From contig JAJEKV010000071.1 of NCBI GenBank assembly GCA_021234155.1, forward strand, positions 2,974,483-3,038,482: a DNA stretch of 64,000 nt, in the 5' to 3' direction. The position numbers and the translations under genes are program-made. This document shows, piece by piece, positions 21,046 through 33,368 of the stretch. The DNA comes from Isoetes taiwanensis. Taxonomy: Eukaryota; Streptophyta; Lycopodiopsida; Isoetales; Isoetaceae. Position 1 is the first letter of the stretch, and each line of letters opens with the position of its first letter. Below the pieces are notes generated by a model. The model was not told the DNA's origin. It was given only the letters and a program-made list of their open reading frames with translations, and did not search any database.

Positions 21046-22246
21046 TTGGGTTTCTTGGTAGCAGAGCGCATTTCTGGAAGAGCAAGTAAGCCTCGATAGT
21101 ACTGCTAGTAGGAGAAGAAGGCAGATCTTCAGGCGTTCTCATACAATCAAGAGCGACTTGCCTATCTTATTCTTCTAGGTATTCCTTCGGCTACGTTCTT
21201 CAAGATCTTGAGGAATAATTACGATTGCACTCTACAAGTGCTATTACCTTCCCATAGTACCTACAATAGTTGGGAAGAAGGCCACACCCTCTAGTACTTG
21301 AAGAAAGTATTGAGATCAAGAGCTGGCATGACTTGTCTCATTCTCTTCATTCTGGATCCAGACAAATGATTGGATATGTTTGGTGCTACAAATGGTTTGC
21401 GCAGCGCATACTCTTTCCTGCCGATCATGGCCTGTATTCTCATCCCAACCAACCTTAAGGCATCTCCATTTTGATCCTTCTTTCCCGACGAGGACATGCA
21501 CAAAGGTGCACAGACAAGGAGTGGCTATAGCTATAGGTTCACCCGTGCGGTAGACCTTTCAAAGTTTGAAGGTTATACAGACTCGAACAGAATTTGTTTG
21601 GGCCTCTTTAATGAGTATTGGCAGAGAGTGACTCTTTTCTATTCTATTATGTACAAATCATTAATGTTAATGAAATGACTAGATTATCACAACCTTTGGT
21701 TTTAACCAGTTCGGGGTAGTTACATCGTTCCCGCATCGGGTGTCGAAGGTCCGAGAGACGAGCTGTACATCGGAAGGTTGAAGAACACGTGGTTCTTTCG
21801 TATCGTATTCCAGCCTTAGAGATCGAGCTAATGCCAACTGTCCCCACTCATTCTCATTTGCTTCGGTTTCATCATCGAAGGCCGGGCACCGAAGCTTGAC
21901 TCGTTGACGAAGTGTTCCTCTCGGTCCCCTTCCCGCATTACGTATGCTATGATTCGGGGTGGCCGCCCCATGTAACGGTTGGGCAGCGAAGGTAAAAGGC
22001 TAAGGAGCATTTCATTTTGCAGGGATGAAGAAGAGGTTGAGAACCTTGACCATAGTACATGGACGTGATCTTTAGTTTTTCAGTTTGATGGCTGCGTGTA
22101 TTTTTTGCTACAATTCTTTCTATCTGGTGACCAAGAGCATTGTATACTTCCTATCTGGCCTATTGTGGAGCTCACAAGAAGGTCGTGTACCTTGTTTTTA
22201 TATTAATAAAAAAATTCTTACCCTCAAAAAAAAAAAAAAAAAACCC
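21046..22246 (+). mobile_element. Unidentified poly(A)-ending insertion upstream of LOX-A
   Basis: The LOX-A and LOX-D upstream regions align on both sides of this ~1.2-kb block (about 20990-21040 with 60040-60110, and 22255-22380 with 60175-60290), but D lacks it. It ends in an A run at about 22227-22244 after CCCTC. It contains broken coding-like frames on both strands (e.g. SRAGMTCLILFILDPDK, SYRFTRAVDLSKFEGYT) that I cannot assign. A 5'-truncated retrotransposon or a retrocopied gene is the simplest reading; no clear target duplication was found. Confidence 0.45.
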
Positions 22247-22345
22247 TCATATGCAATCTAAGATATTTTTTTTTTTTTTGTAAATAAGTGATGTGATGAG
22301 CAATCCCATGTGCAAGGTAAAATAAATTCATGAAATGGTAGGTGC

Positions 22346-22374
22346 ACTATAGTTTGGTACACTATAGTTTGGTG
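22346..22374. repeat. Short tandem repeat in LOX-A upstream region
   Basis: CACTATAGTTTGGTA followed directly by CACTATAGTTTGGTG. LOX-D has only one related copy, so the duplication is specific to A. Confidence 0.7.
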
Positions 22375-22847
22375 AAAGTATAAAGTGAATTGAAATTGAG
22401 GAACAAACAACCAAAGAAAAGTAGTGCCAACTTACTAGGCTATGGTCCTAGGGGACAAATAATGATGGTGACTAATAACATAAAGAACATCATTAAACAG
22501 TCTAGTGTTCGAGAAATATCCCAAATCCTTTTGCAGAACACATACCCACGTGAAGTATGACGACTACGACTGGCATGGCCTTATATTTTTTTATGGCATA
22601 TGAAACAAACTGACGCTGTAACATATTCAACTCAATTTAATGCAATTCAATAATAGGAAACAAGTAAAGGTGATGGGTTGAACAAACGAGTGGCATATTT
22701 CCTGAGTTATTTAAGAGGATCACATGCGCACATCAACAAATTAAGCTAGATGTGAAACAGTGCCTCCAAAGCTACAATATTGACAAAGGATAAATGTAAA
22801 AAACAGTACCCGCCTTCTGAAGTTAACAGTGCACAAACAAGGTTCTC

Positions 22848-22862
22848 TTGTGCATATAAGGC
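22848..22862 (+). promoter_or_regulatory. TATA-like element upstream of LOX-A
   Basis: TTGTGCATATAAGGCATAG lies about 40 nt before the LOX-A start codon and is kept in LOX-D (TTGTGCATATAAGGGATA at about 60812). Conservation in an otherwise decayed copy shows only shared ancestry. If it is used, the 5' leader would be very short, so this is a weak call. Confidence 0.3.
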
Positions 22863-22894
22863 ATAGGAAGAGCAGTGCAAACTATAAGTCAGTC

Positions 22895-25800
22895 ATGGCG
22901 ATGCAATCCTCTTGTCTAGGCACCTCCTTGCACCTGTCTGCAGAAACCAAGCCCCAGCTATGGCAGCCAAAGCAGAATGGCCAAGGCCTCTCACTCTCTT
23001 CTCCAAGCCTTGGCCTACCACTGCAGCATTCCCTGCCTAGAGGACTCCATCATTCAGCTCATCAGCATCATTCAGCTCATCAGCATGCACAAATCACTCG
23101 ACCCGCCGCGCTCCGTGCTGCAATTGGGATCTCATTAGATCAGAAGGTGACCCTCAAGGGCACCATTGTTGTATATAAGAAGAATCTGCTTGATCTAACT
23201 GATACTGCAGCAGACGCTCAAGATGATACCCTTGACCTTCTTGGTCAGAAGGTCACCCTGCAACTCGTTAGTGAAACTCTTGATCCAGGTTAGTGCCTCA
23301 GTAAGAATCTGACTTTTATCATGTGCTTACTGCCCTATTCTATGATGAGTTTACTGGCATATTTGCTTGTTTTAAGTGTCAGTTTCTTATAATTCTACTT
23401 TAATTGTACCTTTATCTATCTGTATTGATGTTTGAGCAGCTACTGGAGATGGAAAAAAGACAGATCGCATCCCAGTCAACAATTGGTTTACCTCTAAGGA
23501 TCAGCTTGTAGATGGAGCAATTCGCTACAATATTGACTTCCCAGTTAGCAAGGATTTTGGCACTCCTGGTGCAGTGCTTGTACGAAATGCTCATCTTAAC
23601 CAGTTCTATCTTGACTCCTTCCGACTTGAGCTGCCGGATAAGAGCTCAATATTCTTTTCATGCAATTCATGGGTATATAACTATAAGAAATACAGTGCAG
23701 ACAGAGTCTTCTTCTCCAATAAGGTACTTAAACTGACTTTCTGAAAAGGTTTCTATTATATTTTACAGAGTAGTGTACTATATTGTGAATTTGCGAGGCA
23801 GCATTGAAAGTGGTGCAAACTTACAAAAGTAAGGTGGGCCAGACCACTGACATTCTATCTTCTTCTTGTTAGAAGAAGTCTGTAGTAGGGTACTATATTG
23901 TTAGTAGTGTACTATATTGTGAGGCGGCATTGAAAGTGGTGCAAGCTTACAAAGGTAAGGTGGACCAGACCACTGACATTCTATCTTCTTATTGTTAGAA
24001 GAAGCCTGTAGTGTACACTAAGGAGGGAAAAAGACAGCATTAGTTTTTGCTTAACTTAAAACAGAGAAGCTTCAAGGAAAAATATTAGTTTTGTTTACTC
24101 TGGTAGGCTGGCTAGTCTCCTGTAAAGGATGACATAGATTTAGCCTAACAAACAATTTGGTTATTATTCGCAGGTCTACTTGCCTTCAGAGACTCCGGCA
24201 GGATTGGTGAAGCTAAGGCAAAGCGAGCTTGCAAATCTGCGAGGAAATGGCACTGGAGAACGCCAAGAATGGGACAGGATTTACGACTACGCAACTTACA
24301 ACGACCTTGGAAATCCAGATTTGTCTCAAGATTTACAGAGACCTACATTGGGAGGTCCGACGCTGCCATATCCACGCCGGTGCCGGACAGGGCGTCATCC
24401 CACTTTAAGAGGTACTATAATACAAAAACCAGCAAAGATTTTCACATTCCATATGCCAGATTAAAAGATTTGGGCTAATCGACTTACTTTGAGAGCAGAT
24501 CCGACAGCCGAAAGCACTATCCTGTTGCCCTTGGTAGTGGATCCATACTTGCCAAGGGATGAGGTATTCAGCCAGGTGAAGTACTCCAGTTTTTTGGGCA
24601 GATCTCTGAAATCGGTAGGCCATGATATAGTCCCTGCTGTGGAAGCTCTGTTCGCCGGAAGGGCGAATTTCAAGGACTTTGCTGAAGTGAAGACCTTTTT
24701 TAATAATGGGATTGATCTTGGTACGACATTGCAAAACATTATAAGTAACGTTACGAAGCAAAGCCCTCTCACTCTCATAAGCGAGCTCACTGTTAGTCAG
24801 CAAACGAACCCTAGCTTGCTCCAGTTTCCTAAGCCCCAAATCATCCAAGGTACTACTACATTTCCAACCCTATTAAGCCTCTTAAATTCATTACTTACAC
24901 CATGGAAATGTACTGAATTCATCACTCACACCATTGAAATGTATAATTGTGTAGCCGACGAGGAGGCATGGATGTCAGACACCGAGTTTGCTCGCGAAAC
25001 ACTAGCAGGAGTGAATCCCTTGATTATTCAACTGCTAAAGGTAACCAAACAAGCTTTATTCTTATCTGAAATGTGTATTTAAGCTCTCATACTACAGGAA
25101 TTCCCTCCTCGAAGCAACTTAGACCCAAGTGTTTATGGACCACAAACATCATCCATTACAACTGAGTTAATTGAAGATCAACTAGAGGGATATACACCTG
25201 CAGAGGTAATTTTTCATAATTTGAGATCTCATTGCATTTGGATCTGAACAATTAATAGTTACATTTGCTTATCCAGGCCGTAAAAGCCAAAAAGCTCTTT
25301 GTGCTTGACTACCATGATGTATTGCTTCCTTACATAAGCAAGTTTAACAAGTTAAAGGACACTAAAGCCTATGCATCAAGGACCCTTTTCTTTTTGACCC
25401 AAGAGGGCACATTGAAGCCAATTGCCATTGAGTTATCTCTGCCTCCAGCTGAAACATCTGGACAAGCCAATAGAGTCTTTGTGCCCCCCAAGTCAGGAGA
25501 AAGGGATTGGTTGTGGGAACTTGCCAAGGCTTACGTTGCAACTAATGATTCAGGAATACATCAACTCGTTTCTCATTGGTAAATGGATCTCTCATCTATC
25601 CTATTTCTAATCCAAATGACTTTAATAACTCATTACTATTTCTTGCAGGCTTAGAACTCATGCATGCATAGAGCCCTTCATAATCGCAACCCACAGACAA
25701 CTGAGTGCACTTCACCCCATCAATCTCTTATTGCTTCCTCATTTCAAGAATACTATGAACATCAATGCCAAGGCTAGAGGCAATCTCATCAATGCAGGTG

Positions 25801-26761
25801 GTATTATTGAAAAAACATTTACACCAGGCAGATACTCAATGGAGGTTAGTGCGGTTGTTTATGACAAGCTATGGCGCTTTGATGAACAAGGTCTACCTTC
25901 AGACCTTATCAAGAGGTACTAAATAGTACTCCCTTTACTTTTTTTTTTGGGGGGGTCTTGAAACAAAACCATAAACGTGCTAATACTTGATGCCTATAAT
26001 CTTTTAGAGGAATGGCAGAATATGATGAAACAGCAAAGCATGGACTCAAGCTAGCAATTGAAGATTATCCTTATGCAGTCGATGGACTAGAAATTTGGAG
26101 TGCTCTAAAGCAATGGGTGGACGAGTATATTGCAATATTCTATAAAGATGACAAGGCAGTGTCATCAGATGAGGAACTGCAAAAATGGTGGACAGAAAGT
26201 AGGACAGTTGGTCATGCTGATAAGAAAGATGAGCCATGGTGGCCAGTACTAAACAGCGTGAAGAACTTATCTGAAACTCTAACTACAATCATTTGGGTAG
26301 CCTCTGCGCACCATGCAGCAGTGAACTTTGGGCAATACCCATATGAGGGATTTACACCAAATCATCCATCAAGGACCCACAAACTCATTCCAGAAATAGG
26401 ATCGCAGGAACATAACGATCTTCTTAAGGATCCTGAGAGATACTACTTGTCATGTGTGACCAACAAGATCGAGGCAGCTATTGTGATGACAGTCATAGAA
26501 ATATTGTCTACTCATGCAGTGGAGGAGGTGTACTTGGGGCAACCTTTGACAGAAAATTGGACTAGCAATGCAAAGGTCCTTGAAGCTTTCGACCAATTTG
26601 GGAAGAGAATCAAAGACATAGAGAACATCATAACTGAACGAAACAACGAGAGTAAAAATGTGAACAGACAAGGACCTGCAAAGGTTCCTTATACTCTTCT
26701 CTATCCTTCCTCTGAAAATGGCCTCACTGGAAAAGGAGTTCCCACTAGCATTTCCATATGA
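22895..26761 (+). CDS. LOX: Lipoxygenase LOX-A, plastid 13S-type, complete, nine exons
   Basis: Oxygenates linoleic/linolenic acid to hydroperoxides, the first step of oxylipin (jasmonate-type) synthesis. Exons: 22895-23288, 23440-23723, 24174-24411, 24499-24849, 24955-25040, 25098-25205, 25277-25578, 25649-25915, 26008-26761, all GT-AG and in frame, giving 927 residues. Start: ATG in GTCATGGCG; the frame extends upstream only without an ATG. Residues 1 to about 65 are Ser/Leu/His-rich and poor in acidic residues, suiting a plastid transit peptide. A PLAT domain follows (to about 230), then the catalytic domain with [43 protein letters not shown]. Predicted iron ligands are H582, H587 (HQLVSHW), H779, N783 (HAAVNFG) and the C-terminal I927. 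A630 sits at the Coffa position, implying S products; T644-F645 sits at the regiospecificity pair and, with the transit peptide, favours 13-LOX. Family assignment is firm; regiospecificity and location are inferred. Confidence 0.95.
23771..24014. repeat. 134-bp tandem duplication in LOX-A intron 2
   Basis: Units begin at 23771 and 23905 (TAGTGTACTATATTGTGA) and share GGCAGCATTGAAAGTGGTGC-like and CCACTGACATTCTATCTTC parts. It lies wholly within intron 2 and does not affect splice sites. Confidence 0.8.
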
Positions 26762-27338
26762 ATATGGCTGTCTTGTAATCCAATGCCTATATACATATAG
26801 CTCCAATATGTTCTACATTTAATGACTGCTACCACACTATTAGTTTGCCAAATAGCTAGAATGGACTAGAGGGCTTGAAATTTCACCCCCAAACAGCCCG
26901 TTCTTTCAAAGCGAAAAAACTAGTCGATCTCCACCCAATTGCCTGATCTGTCGTGCCTGATCTGTCATTCCAGATTAAGAGGCACCATTGATCTGCCTAG
27001 AGTTTGTAGGAAAACAACCAAAAAGAGAAAATTGGGGGCAAATCTCAAGCCCCCTTTTTTTTTCGTTGTAGAATTTTCGTCACCAAGAAAATTTTGCTTG
27101 AACTTTTTGGCAGTCGTCAGCTACCTTGCAGCCCGCCAGGTCAGCTGGCGGCCATCAAAAAACTACTTCGCGAAATTTCCTGCTGATGAAAATTTCTACT
27201 TCCTAAATTGTATATTCACATCTTGATTAACCTAAATCATATTTTTATGTATGCCCAATGTCTAAAGGTCCAATGAAAGGATAGAAGATTGTCAATAACG
27301 TGGTCGTGGTTAACATAGATGCGAATGTTCATGCGTGC

Positions 27339-27415
27339 ATATTTGCATAGTTTTTTTTTTTTTTTTTTTTGAAAGACGTCAGACTTTATTCAATCAAAGA
27401 GATATTTGCATAGTT
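27339..27415 (-). mobile_element. Ultra-short LINE insertion (about 49 bp) with 14-bp TSD
   Basis: A T run at about 27351-27370 followed by GAAAGACGTCAGACTTTATT and CAATCAAAGAG is the reverse complement of the 3' end of the LINE at 44339-45641 (CTCTTTGATTGAATAAAGTC then TGACGTCCTTCAAC). It is flanked by ATATTTGCATAGTT at 27339-27352 and 27402-27415. Copies B (about 42405) and C (about 53580) have the empty site. So this is a nearly complete 5' truncation that kept only about 30 nt of LINE 3' end plus poly(A). Confidence 0.85.
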
Positions 27416-27684
27416 ATGCTCATGTATGTCTAATAGTTAAAGGTCCATCAATGAAAGGATAGAAGATTGTTAACAACATGTACATATATGAAAAGTAGTG
27501 GACATACAAAAAGTACGTATTCTAGGCTGCTTTGTTAAAAACTTGCTATGGATATTGGTTAGTCGAAAGGTGTTATTCTAAACGAGGTGCACCTGGGACT
27601 ACTACAGTCGTCAGATTCGTCGATTTTACGACCCAGATCGTATGTTGGAGTCTGTGGACACCTATCATTCACTTATAGCATTTA

Positions 27685-27713
27685 CTAGAAATGTGTGCCC
27701 GGCGATGCCGGGC
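27685..27713 (-). mobile_element. Helitron 3' terminus (reverse), copy A
   Basis: Minus strand: hairpin GCCCGGC-ATC-GCCGGGC (27713-27697), then ACACATTTCTAG ending at 27685 with host A at 27684. It is present at the same place in copies B and C, so this Helitron was in the LOX 3' flank before the duplications. Its 5' end, somewhere to the right, was not recognised. Confidence 0.65.
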
Positions 27714-29609
27714 ATTAGTCATGGCATGTGGTATGGGCATGGAGTGCTTAGGTAAAATTAACTTGTTAGAGTAACAGATTGTGTAGATAAGAGAATGCTT
27801 AAATATAATGAATAGATATAGGGCAGAATAAAATTCTAGAGTGGAATAGGATAGGATGCATAGGTACAGTGGAATTGATACGATACCTTGTAGTGCATAT
27901 AGGGGGTCATATCATGGACAAATTTGCATCTAAAACATCAACTGGGATGCTATTGGCATTGTCGTTATAGACATCCGCCACAACCTGAATCTAAATGTAT
28001 GAACACTAATCATTAGAAATGTATAACTCATAACTCCGCCACAACTTGAATCTAAATGTATGAACACCAATCATTAGCAAATGTATAACTCATGACTGCT
28101 CCACATTTTGTTCTAAATGTGACAACTGTTAATATTGGCAGTGGGTGACATTTTTGGACTTTTTATGCTAACAACATCACATTGTTCCTCCAATAATAAA
28201 ATTATAAGTTCACATCACACTGTTTTTCAATTGAAAACACATTGTTGCTTATATAAGCAATGCAAAAACACATTGTTCCTTATATAAGGTAATGCAAGAG
28301 ACCTATTTCTATTCTAAATTATGCAAAAATAAATGGCCCCATAAGCGTAAATTTGGGCTTATATAATGACCCATTACAATGTTGCTTAAGGAATTATGTG
28401 GATTTTATAAATTATTTTTAATTGGTCAACTAACGAATCGGTTAAATAATAGTGAATTTGCTAGTTCAACTTACTAAGCAAGTTATAGAATTGATCATAT
28501 AAAAATTATGTGATGATTGCAGTCCATATAGAAACATCACTTTAACAAAGTTGGAGATAAGGGTTACAAACACATTCAAGAATATCTCCAACCTGTTAAG
28601 TCTTATATTAGACCTCAAAATATATTACAAAGTAAGGTTGGTTGCAAAATTTGACAATGATTCAAACTCTAGAAACATCCAATACTATTTTCGATGCAAC
28701 AAATAGGTTAACTAAGGTTCTGATAGATAATTCTCTATGCACACTTGGTTCTGTATAAGACTTCCAACCAATAAGTCCTTGAAGAATTATTGACAAACAA
28801 ACAGATCCCTCAATTGTTTGCGTACTTATGAAGGGGAACATTGGCACCACCAATTGATGGAATGATTACATTGACAGAACATTTGATGATGCAAAAGAAG
28901 GTTAATGTTTATTGCAGTAGGTGGGCATTCGAAAAAACAGAAAAAGCTTAAGGCTTGTTGTGCATCTGGTAATCAAGGAGTTATGTCCTGTTGGGTAACT
29001 CTTGTGCAGCTTTAATTCTGCAACGAACCTGCAGGAATAGGAACAAACATCAGGTCTAACTTATATCAACATGAGGCATCAGTTGAAATGACAATACTCC
29101 TAAAACCTTCAAAAAGTGAAACAAAACAATGTCGTACCAAATTGTTGGAGAGCTTGAGACACAAAAAAATGGACCAGATTTGCATATCCATAATACTACT
29201 GAAACAAAACTGCTTGAAACATCTGCAAATAAGGCACAACTTTGATGGAATTGCCATTGAATTAGACGATGAGAACGTGAAGGAATTGGCTATGGGTTCG
29301 ACTTGGAAGTTTCAGGCCATTTTTGTCACCTAAATCTGAATACAATAAAACTACATCAAAGTAGGAGGCTAACTAATTTGCCAAAAACTAAAGCACTTGT
29401 AGTTGGAAATTTAGTGTGCTCACAAGGATCGGGCACAATAAACCTGTAGATAACAAATCATACGTGAGCTTTCAACAAAACATAAAGGCTAGTCAAAAAC
29501 AAATTAGAGGGTTGTATCGTATTTGTCACAGCAAGAGCAACCATTCTTTTGATAATCTAACCAGACAAACAGCAATATCAACTCTTCTTTAGATATTCTA
29601 ATCATGCTT

Positions 29610-29618
29610 TGTCAGACA
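29610..29618. other. LOX-A flank / LOX-B exon 5 duplication junction
   Basis: The 9-mer TGTCAGACA is shared by both parents: the 3' flank (ATGCTTTGTCAGACAAATCC at about 45718 in B) and LOX exon 5 (GGATGTCAGACACCGAG in A at about 24970). On the left the sequence follows the flank, on the right exon 5. This is a clean microhomology breakpoint. Confidence 0.85.
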
Positions 29619-30219
29619 CCGAGTTTGCTCGCGAAACACTAGCAGGAGTGAATCCCTTGATTATTCAACTGCTAAAGGTAACCAAACAAGCTTTATTCTT
29701 ATCTGAAATGTGTATTTGAGCTCTCATACTACAGGAGTTCCCTCCTCGAAGCAACTTAGACCCAAGTGTTTATGGACCACAAAAATCATCCATTACAACT
29801 GAGTTAATTGAAGATCAACTAGAGGGATATACACCTGCAGAGGTAATTTTTCATATTTTGAGATCTCATTGCATTTGGATCTGAACAATTAATAGTTACA
29901 TTTGCTGATCCAGGCCGTAAAAGCCAAAAAGCTCTTTGTGCTTGACTACCATGATGTATTGCTTCCTTACATAAGCAAGTTTAACAAGTTAAAGGACACT
30001 AAAGCCTATGCATCAAGGACCCTTTTCTTTTTGACCCAAGACGGCACATTGAAGCCAATTGCCATTGAGTTATTTTTGCCTCCAGCTGAAACATCTGGAC
30101 AAGCCAATAGAGTCTTTGTGCCCCCCAAGTCAGGAGAAAGGGATTGGTTGTGGGAACTTGCCAAGGCTTACGTTGCAACTAATGATTCAGGAATACATCA
30201 ACTCGTTTCTCATTGGTAA

Positions 30220-30628
30220 CAGGGATAGGTTCTATACGTACAAAATTAAAATTCCTGACGTATAAAGTCAAAAAATACGTATTTTTTAATAAAATACGTA
30301 TTTAACATATAAAAACCTCGCCGGCCGGAAAAAAAATTTACAGACGTCTGAAAGCTTCCATGAAAAGCGTCTGTAAAGGTATTTCTAAGCCCAACCTTGC
30401 AATTTGCCACCCAAAACCTTTTTTTTTTTGTTTTTCTTAGTTTTTAGGGTTTTTTTGTTGTTTTTTGATAGGTAGGCCGGTTAGGTCCTTGATTAGGCCC
30501 TAGGCTTTTGTTGCCCCCCACGTGTAAGGGGCGTAACGATGGTGAGTGCCTTGTTCTGTGGGCTGAGCTTGGCCTATTTTAGAAAAAATAATAATAATAA
30601 TAATTTAAGCAAATAATAATTTAAGAGT

Positions 30629-30659
<31 letters not shown>

Positions 30660-31750
30660 GAAAAGAAATTGGTTGCCTTCCCTTAAACAACAACTGAGAG
30701 GGCTTTTTTAGGGTTGCGTGTTGCCAAGAGCATAGGCATGCCCCTTGCCTGGTATTGCCGCATTTATTTGCGCCATGCCGAGGGTGGGTGGCACTGCTGA
30801 AGCTTAAGGCAACTAGGGTCTCCCTTTAGTAAGAGTATAACCCTCGCCTGACGCCGTTGTTGGCCTTGGTCACGCGGTGTCGAATGGTGTGCGTTGTACT
30901 TTTATTAAGGGTTAGGAGAATGTTTTATCAATTCACACCCTAGTTCCTGATGGTGTTGTTGATGAAAGTCCGACACTAATATAGGAACTGGCGTATGTTT
31001 TGATAAGCATTCGATTGGTCTCGTCTTTTGAAAAAAGCGTGACCTAGGACAAGTGCAATGCATTTAAAACTTGCTAGCCTTGCATTTTGGAAGTAGCTGG
31101 GCTATAGATCATAAATCGTGTTTTGGTCCTTTTATTTGTTACCCTATCCTTGGCCTTGCACATACATACTCATGTTAGGGTCTTAGTGTAGGAAGCATAA
31201 AATTAGTGTTTTGTTTTGGTTAAAGTGAGTTGATTTACCCTCATGTGCTAAGCACTAAATTGAAAGTTTTATCTTTGCTTGACTTGTAGGTGTTGTTTGT
31301 TGTCGGTTGTGTATTATCGCGGAGTCGCATTTTGCTAGCCTGCTAGACAATCCCTTAAAACAAGAAGTATGACTTGAAGAGAGAGAGCGGAAGTTAACTT
31401 GCAACCAAATGTGGCATTAGTGTCTCTCGGATAGAGCCGCAACCAAGAGAGGCATTGGCGCTCAAACACAAAGCTACAGAGTCCGCAACTCGAAGTCATC
31501 TTCTCGCAAAGACCAGCGGCGAAAAGAAGTAGACCACAACAAGCATGGTCTACTTTGAGACCAGATTTCATGAACTGGTTGTGTAATCGGTACCGCATGC
31601 AATGCCTCACCAGATTTGGAATTGATTACTAGCAAAGAGGAAGGATGGCTAGACTACCATGCGTATCTGGTAAAAGATGCCGAGAGGGCTTTTAAGCTTC
31701 AATGATGGAGCTAGAGCCCGAAAAGAGTGAGCAAGAGAGGTATACGTGGA
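30220..31750. other. Left subterminal region of the hAT element, no gene
   Basis: Contains a T-rich stretch near 30420-30470 and an A run near 30630-30659. The inverted words ACAGACGTCTGAAAGCTTCC and AAAGCGTCTGTAA (30343-30378) are related to the GACGCTGAAA words at the right end. No coding recognised up to about 31.75 kb. Confidence 0.5.
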
Positions 31751-31781
31751 TAGTGGGTAATATTAGCCGCACTACCGCAAT

Positions 31782-33110
31782 ATGATCCGCGAAGTTGCAA
31801 ATTTGAGTAGTCATCGCTTGAGGCTAGAGTTGAAAGAAAAAGCCAAAGCCACATGGAATGCGGCGTGGACCAACAGAAAATTGAAGAAAGAGGCCCATCA
31901 ACCCCCCCATCTTGTTAAGAAAGTGTTGGCGCAAACCATAAAAGCCAAACGTCCTGGTGAGACAGATAGGGAGTGGGAAGCTCAGAGAAGAGCGGATGCC
32001 AAGACTACTTGGTTTGCCATGGTAGATTCATCACAAATAATAAAATGCATAAACAACGAATTGGTTCTCGGTTCATATGGTGCGGTGTATAAGTGCAATA
32101 TTTTAGGGTCTAGTTTTATTAGGATGAACCTTATTGTGTAAAACTTCAACATAATAATTTTCAGCATAGTACGTAACCCAATAAGTTAGTGGAAGCTATC
32201 TTTGAACATGAGGGAGTCAGAATGCAAGTTAGGCACGGGTGTATAATACGCTGCATTGGTAGCACAACCGGCCTAGAAAGACAAGACTTAATTTTCCCTT
32301 TTTGGAATGGAGGTTCGTTGGCAACCTTCTTTACAAGTCATGGGTCCAATGCCTTTGCAGAGCTTGCATTTAAGAAGTTGGGAGCTGTCCCCGTGAGTTG
32401 AGACGGTTTGAGGCTGCTTGAGGAGCCAGAAAAGAAAGAATTATTTGTTGCCTCTAGGGTTGGGGACTTAGCAATGTCATTCTCAGAAGGGCTCGAAAGC
32501 TCCATCAAGAAAGATATTTGCATATGGACTTGCATCCGGCAATATATTGCTCCATTTTGATTATGGAAAGGAGAAGGGATGTATTAATCCTCAGTCAGTA
32601 TACATTGGCATTTGTGATTGGGGTGAATCCAAAGGTTGATCCACGAGACAAAGGGAGGTAAAACGATGGCATTACAAGGGTATGGATGGCGAAGGTAAGA
32701 AAAGAATTGAGATGGAAAGGGCCGGGCATCCATATATGCATGATGATTTTTTTTGGTAGTGGCTCAAGACAAGGCACGCAAGGGTTGACTTTGATTTACA
32801 CGGGCAGCAGACATTGTCTACTACTTAGGCTGACTTTGCTAGTAAGCACTCCTACATGGAGTCAATAGGAAACTTGGAGCAGCAAGGCAAGCATCGGAGA
32901 ATGTGCGACTATTTGAAACATTGCGTTGAGTCGCCAATGAGGGACAAAACACGAAAATTTGATATGGCCCAGCTACTTGACACAATGCGGAGCAGTTTTC
33001 ATTGCTCTCCAATTCCGTGCACGAGGCCACAATTGGAATCAGATTGGATTCTTCAACTTGGCCAGGGTGGCGACGATGCATTAGACCAAGCTGGTCCTAG
33101 TCACGCCTAG
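31782..33110 (+). pseudogene. Protein-kinase-like remnant carried by the hAT element
   Basis: Fragments in consistent order but changing frame resemble an atypical protein kinase. NNELVLGSYGAVYKC (about 32054-32098) looks like a glycine-rich loop. VKLEAIFEHEG-like sequence near 32190 and CIIRCIGSTTG, DLIFPFWNGGSLATFF (about 32235-32335) look like the N-lobe strands and hinge. HMDLHPA then, after a one-base shift, NILLHFDYG (about 32520-32560) resembles the HxDLxxxN catalytic loop, with His-Pro where most kinases have Lys-Pro. GICDWGES (about 32612) stands in the DFG position as DWG. A C-terminal stretch ends at 33107 (DDALDQAGPSH). Upstream, a basic helical segment (KAKATWNAAWTNRKLKK) precedes the kinase part. 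At least three frame breaks make it non-functional. Its origin (host gene or long-term element gene) is unknown. Confidence 0.5.
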
Positions 33111-33368
33111 CGTGCATATTCACTTACATTCAAACATCCTTGTATTACATAATATTCCAACTAAATTCATTAAACACTTATCTGATGCTACATGAAAGAT
33201 TATTGTCTATGTGTGTTGTGTAGCTTAGTTTTCCTTTTCGTGTGTTTTTTGTGTTATTTATTCTATGCTTTTTTATATGTCGCAGCTAACGAACATTATA
33301 AAGACAAGAAGTCAAAGCACACCTATACAAGTCAGTCAGTGCACCTATAGAAGTCAGCAGTCCAAATT

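Larger units (their letters stand above)
26762..29609. repeat. 3' flank of LOX-A, segmental duplication unit (copy A)
   Basis: From the LOX stop onward this DNA is closely similar to 41789-about 45720 and 52971-about 55590, except for private insertions. It contains no gene that I can recognise. Copy A stops at the microhomology junction 29610-29618, beyond which exon 5 of LOX-B begins. Confidence 0.85.

Noticed and set aside
22829-22894. N-terminal extension of LOX-A
   Set aside because: The frame is open but begins with GTG, not ATG. The first in-frame ATG (22895) has a good context, and its conservation in LOX-D marks it as the ancestral start.
24180-24464. Single-frame lipoxygenase ORF through 24464
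   Set aside because: Coding similarity ends at 24411 with a GT donor; the rest is an 87-nt intron, and the next exon begins at 24499 in the proper frame.
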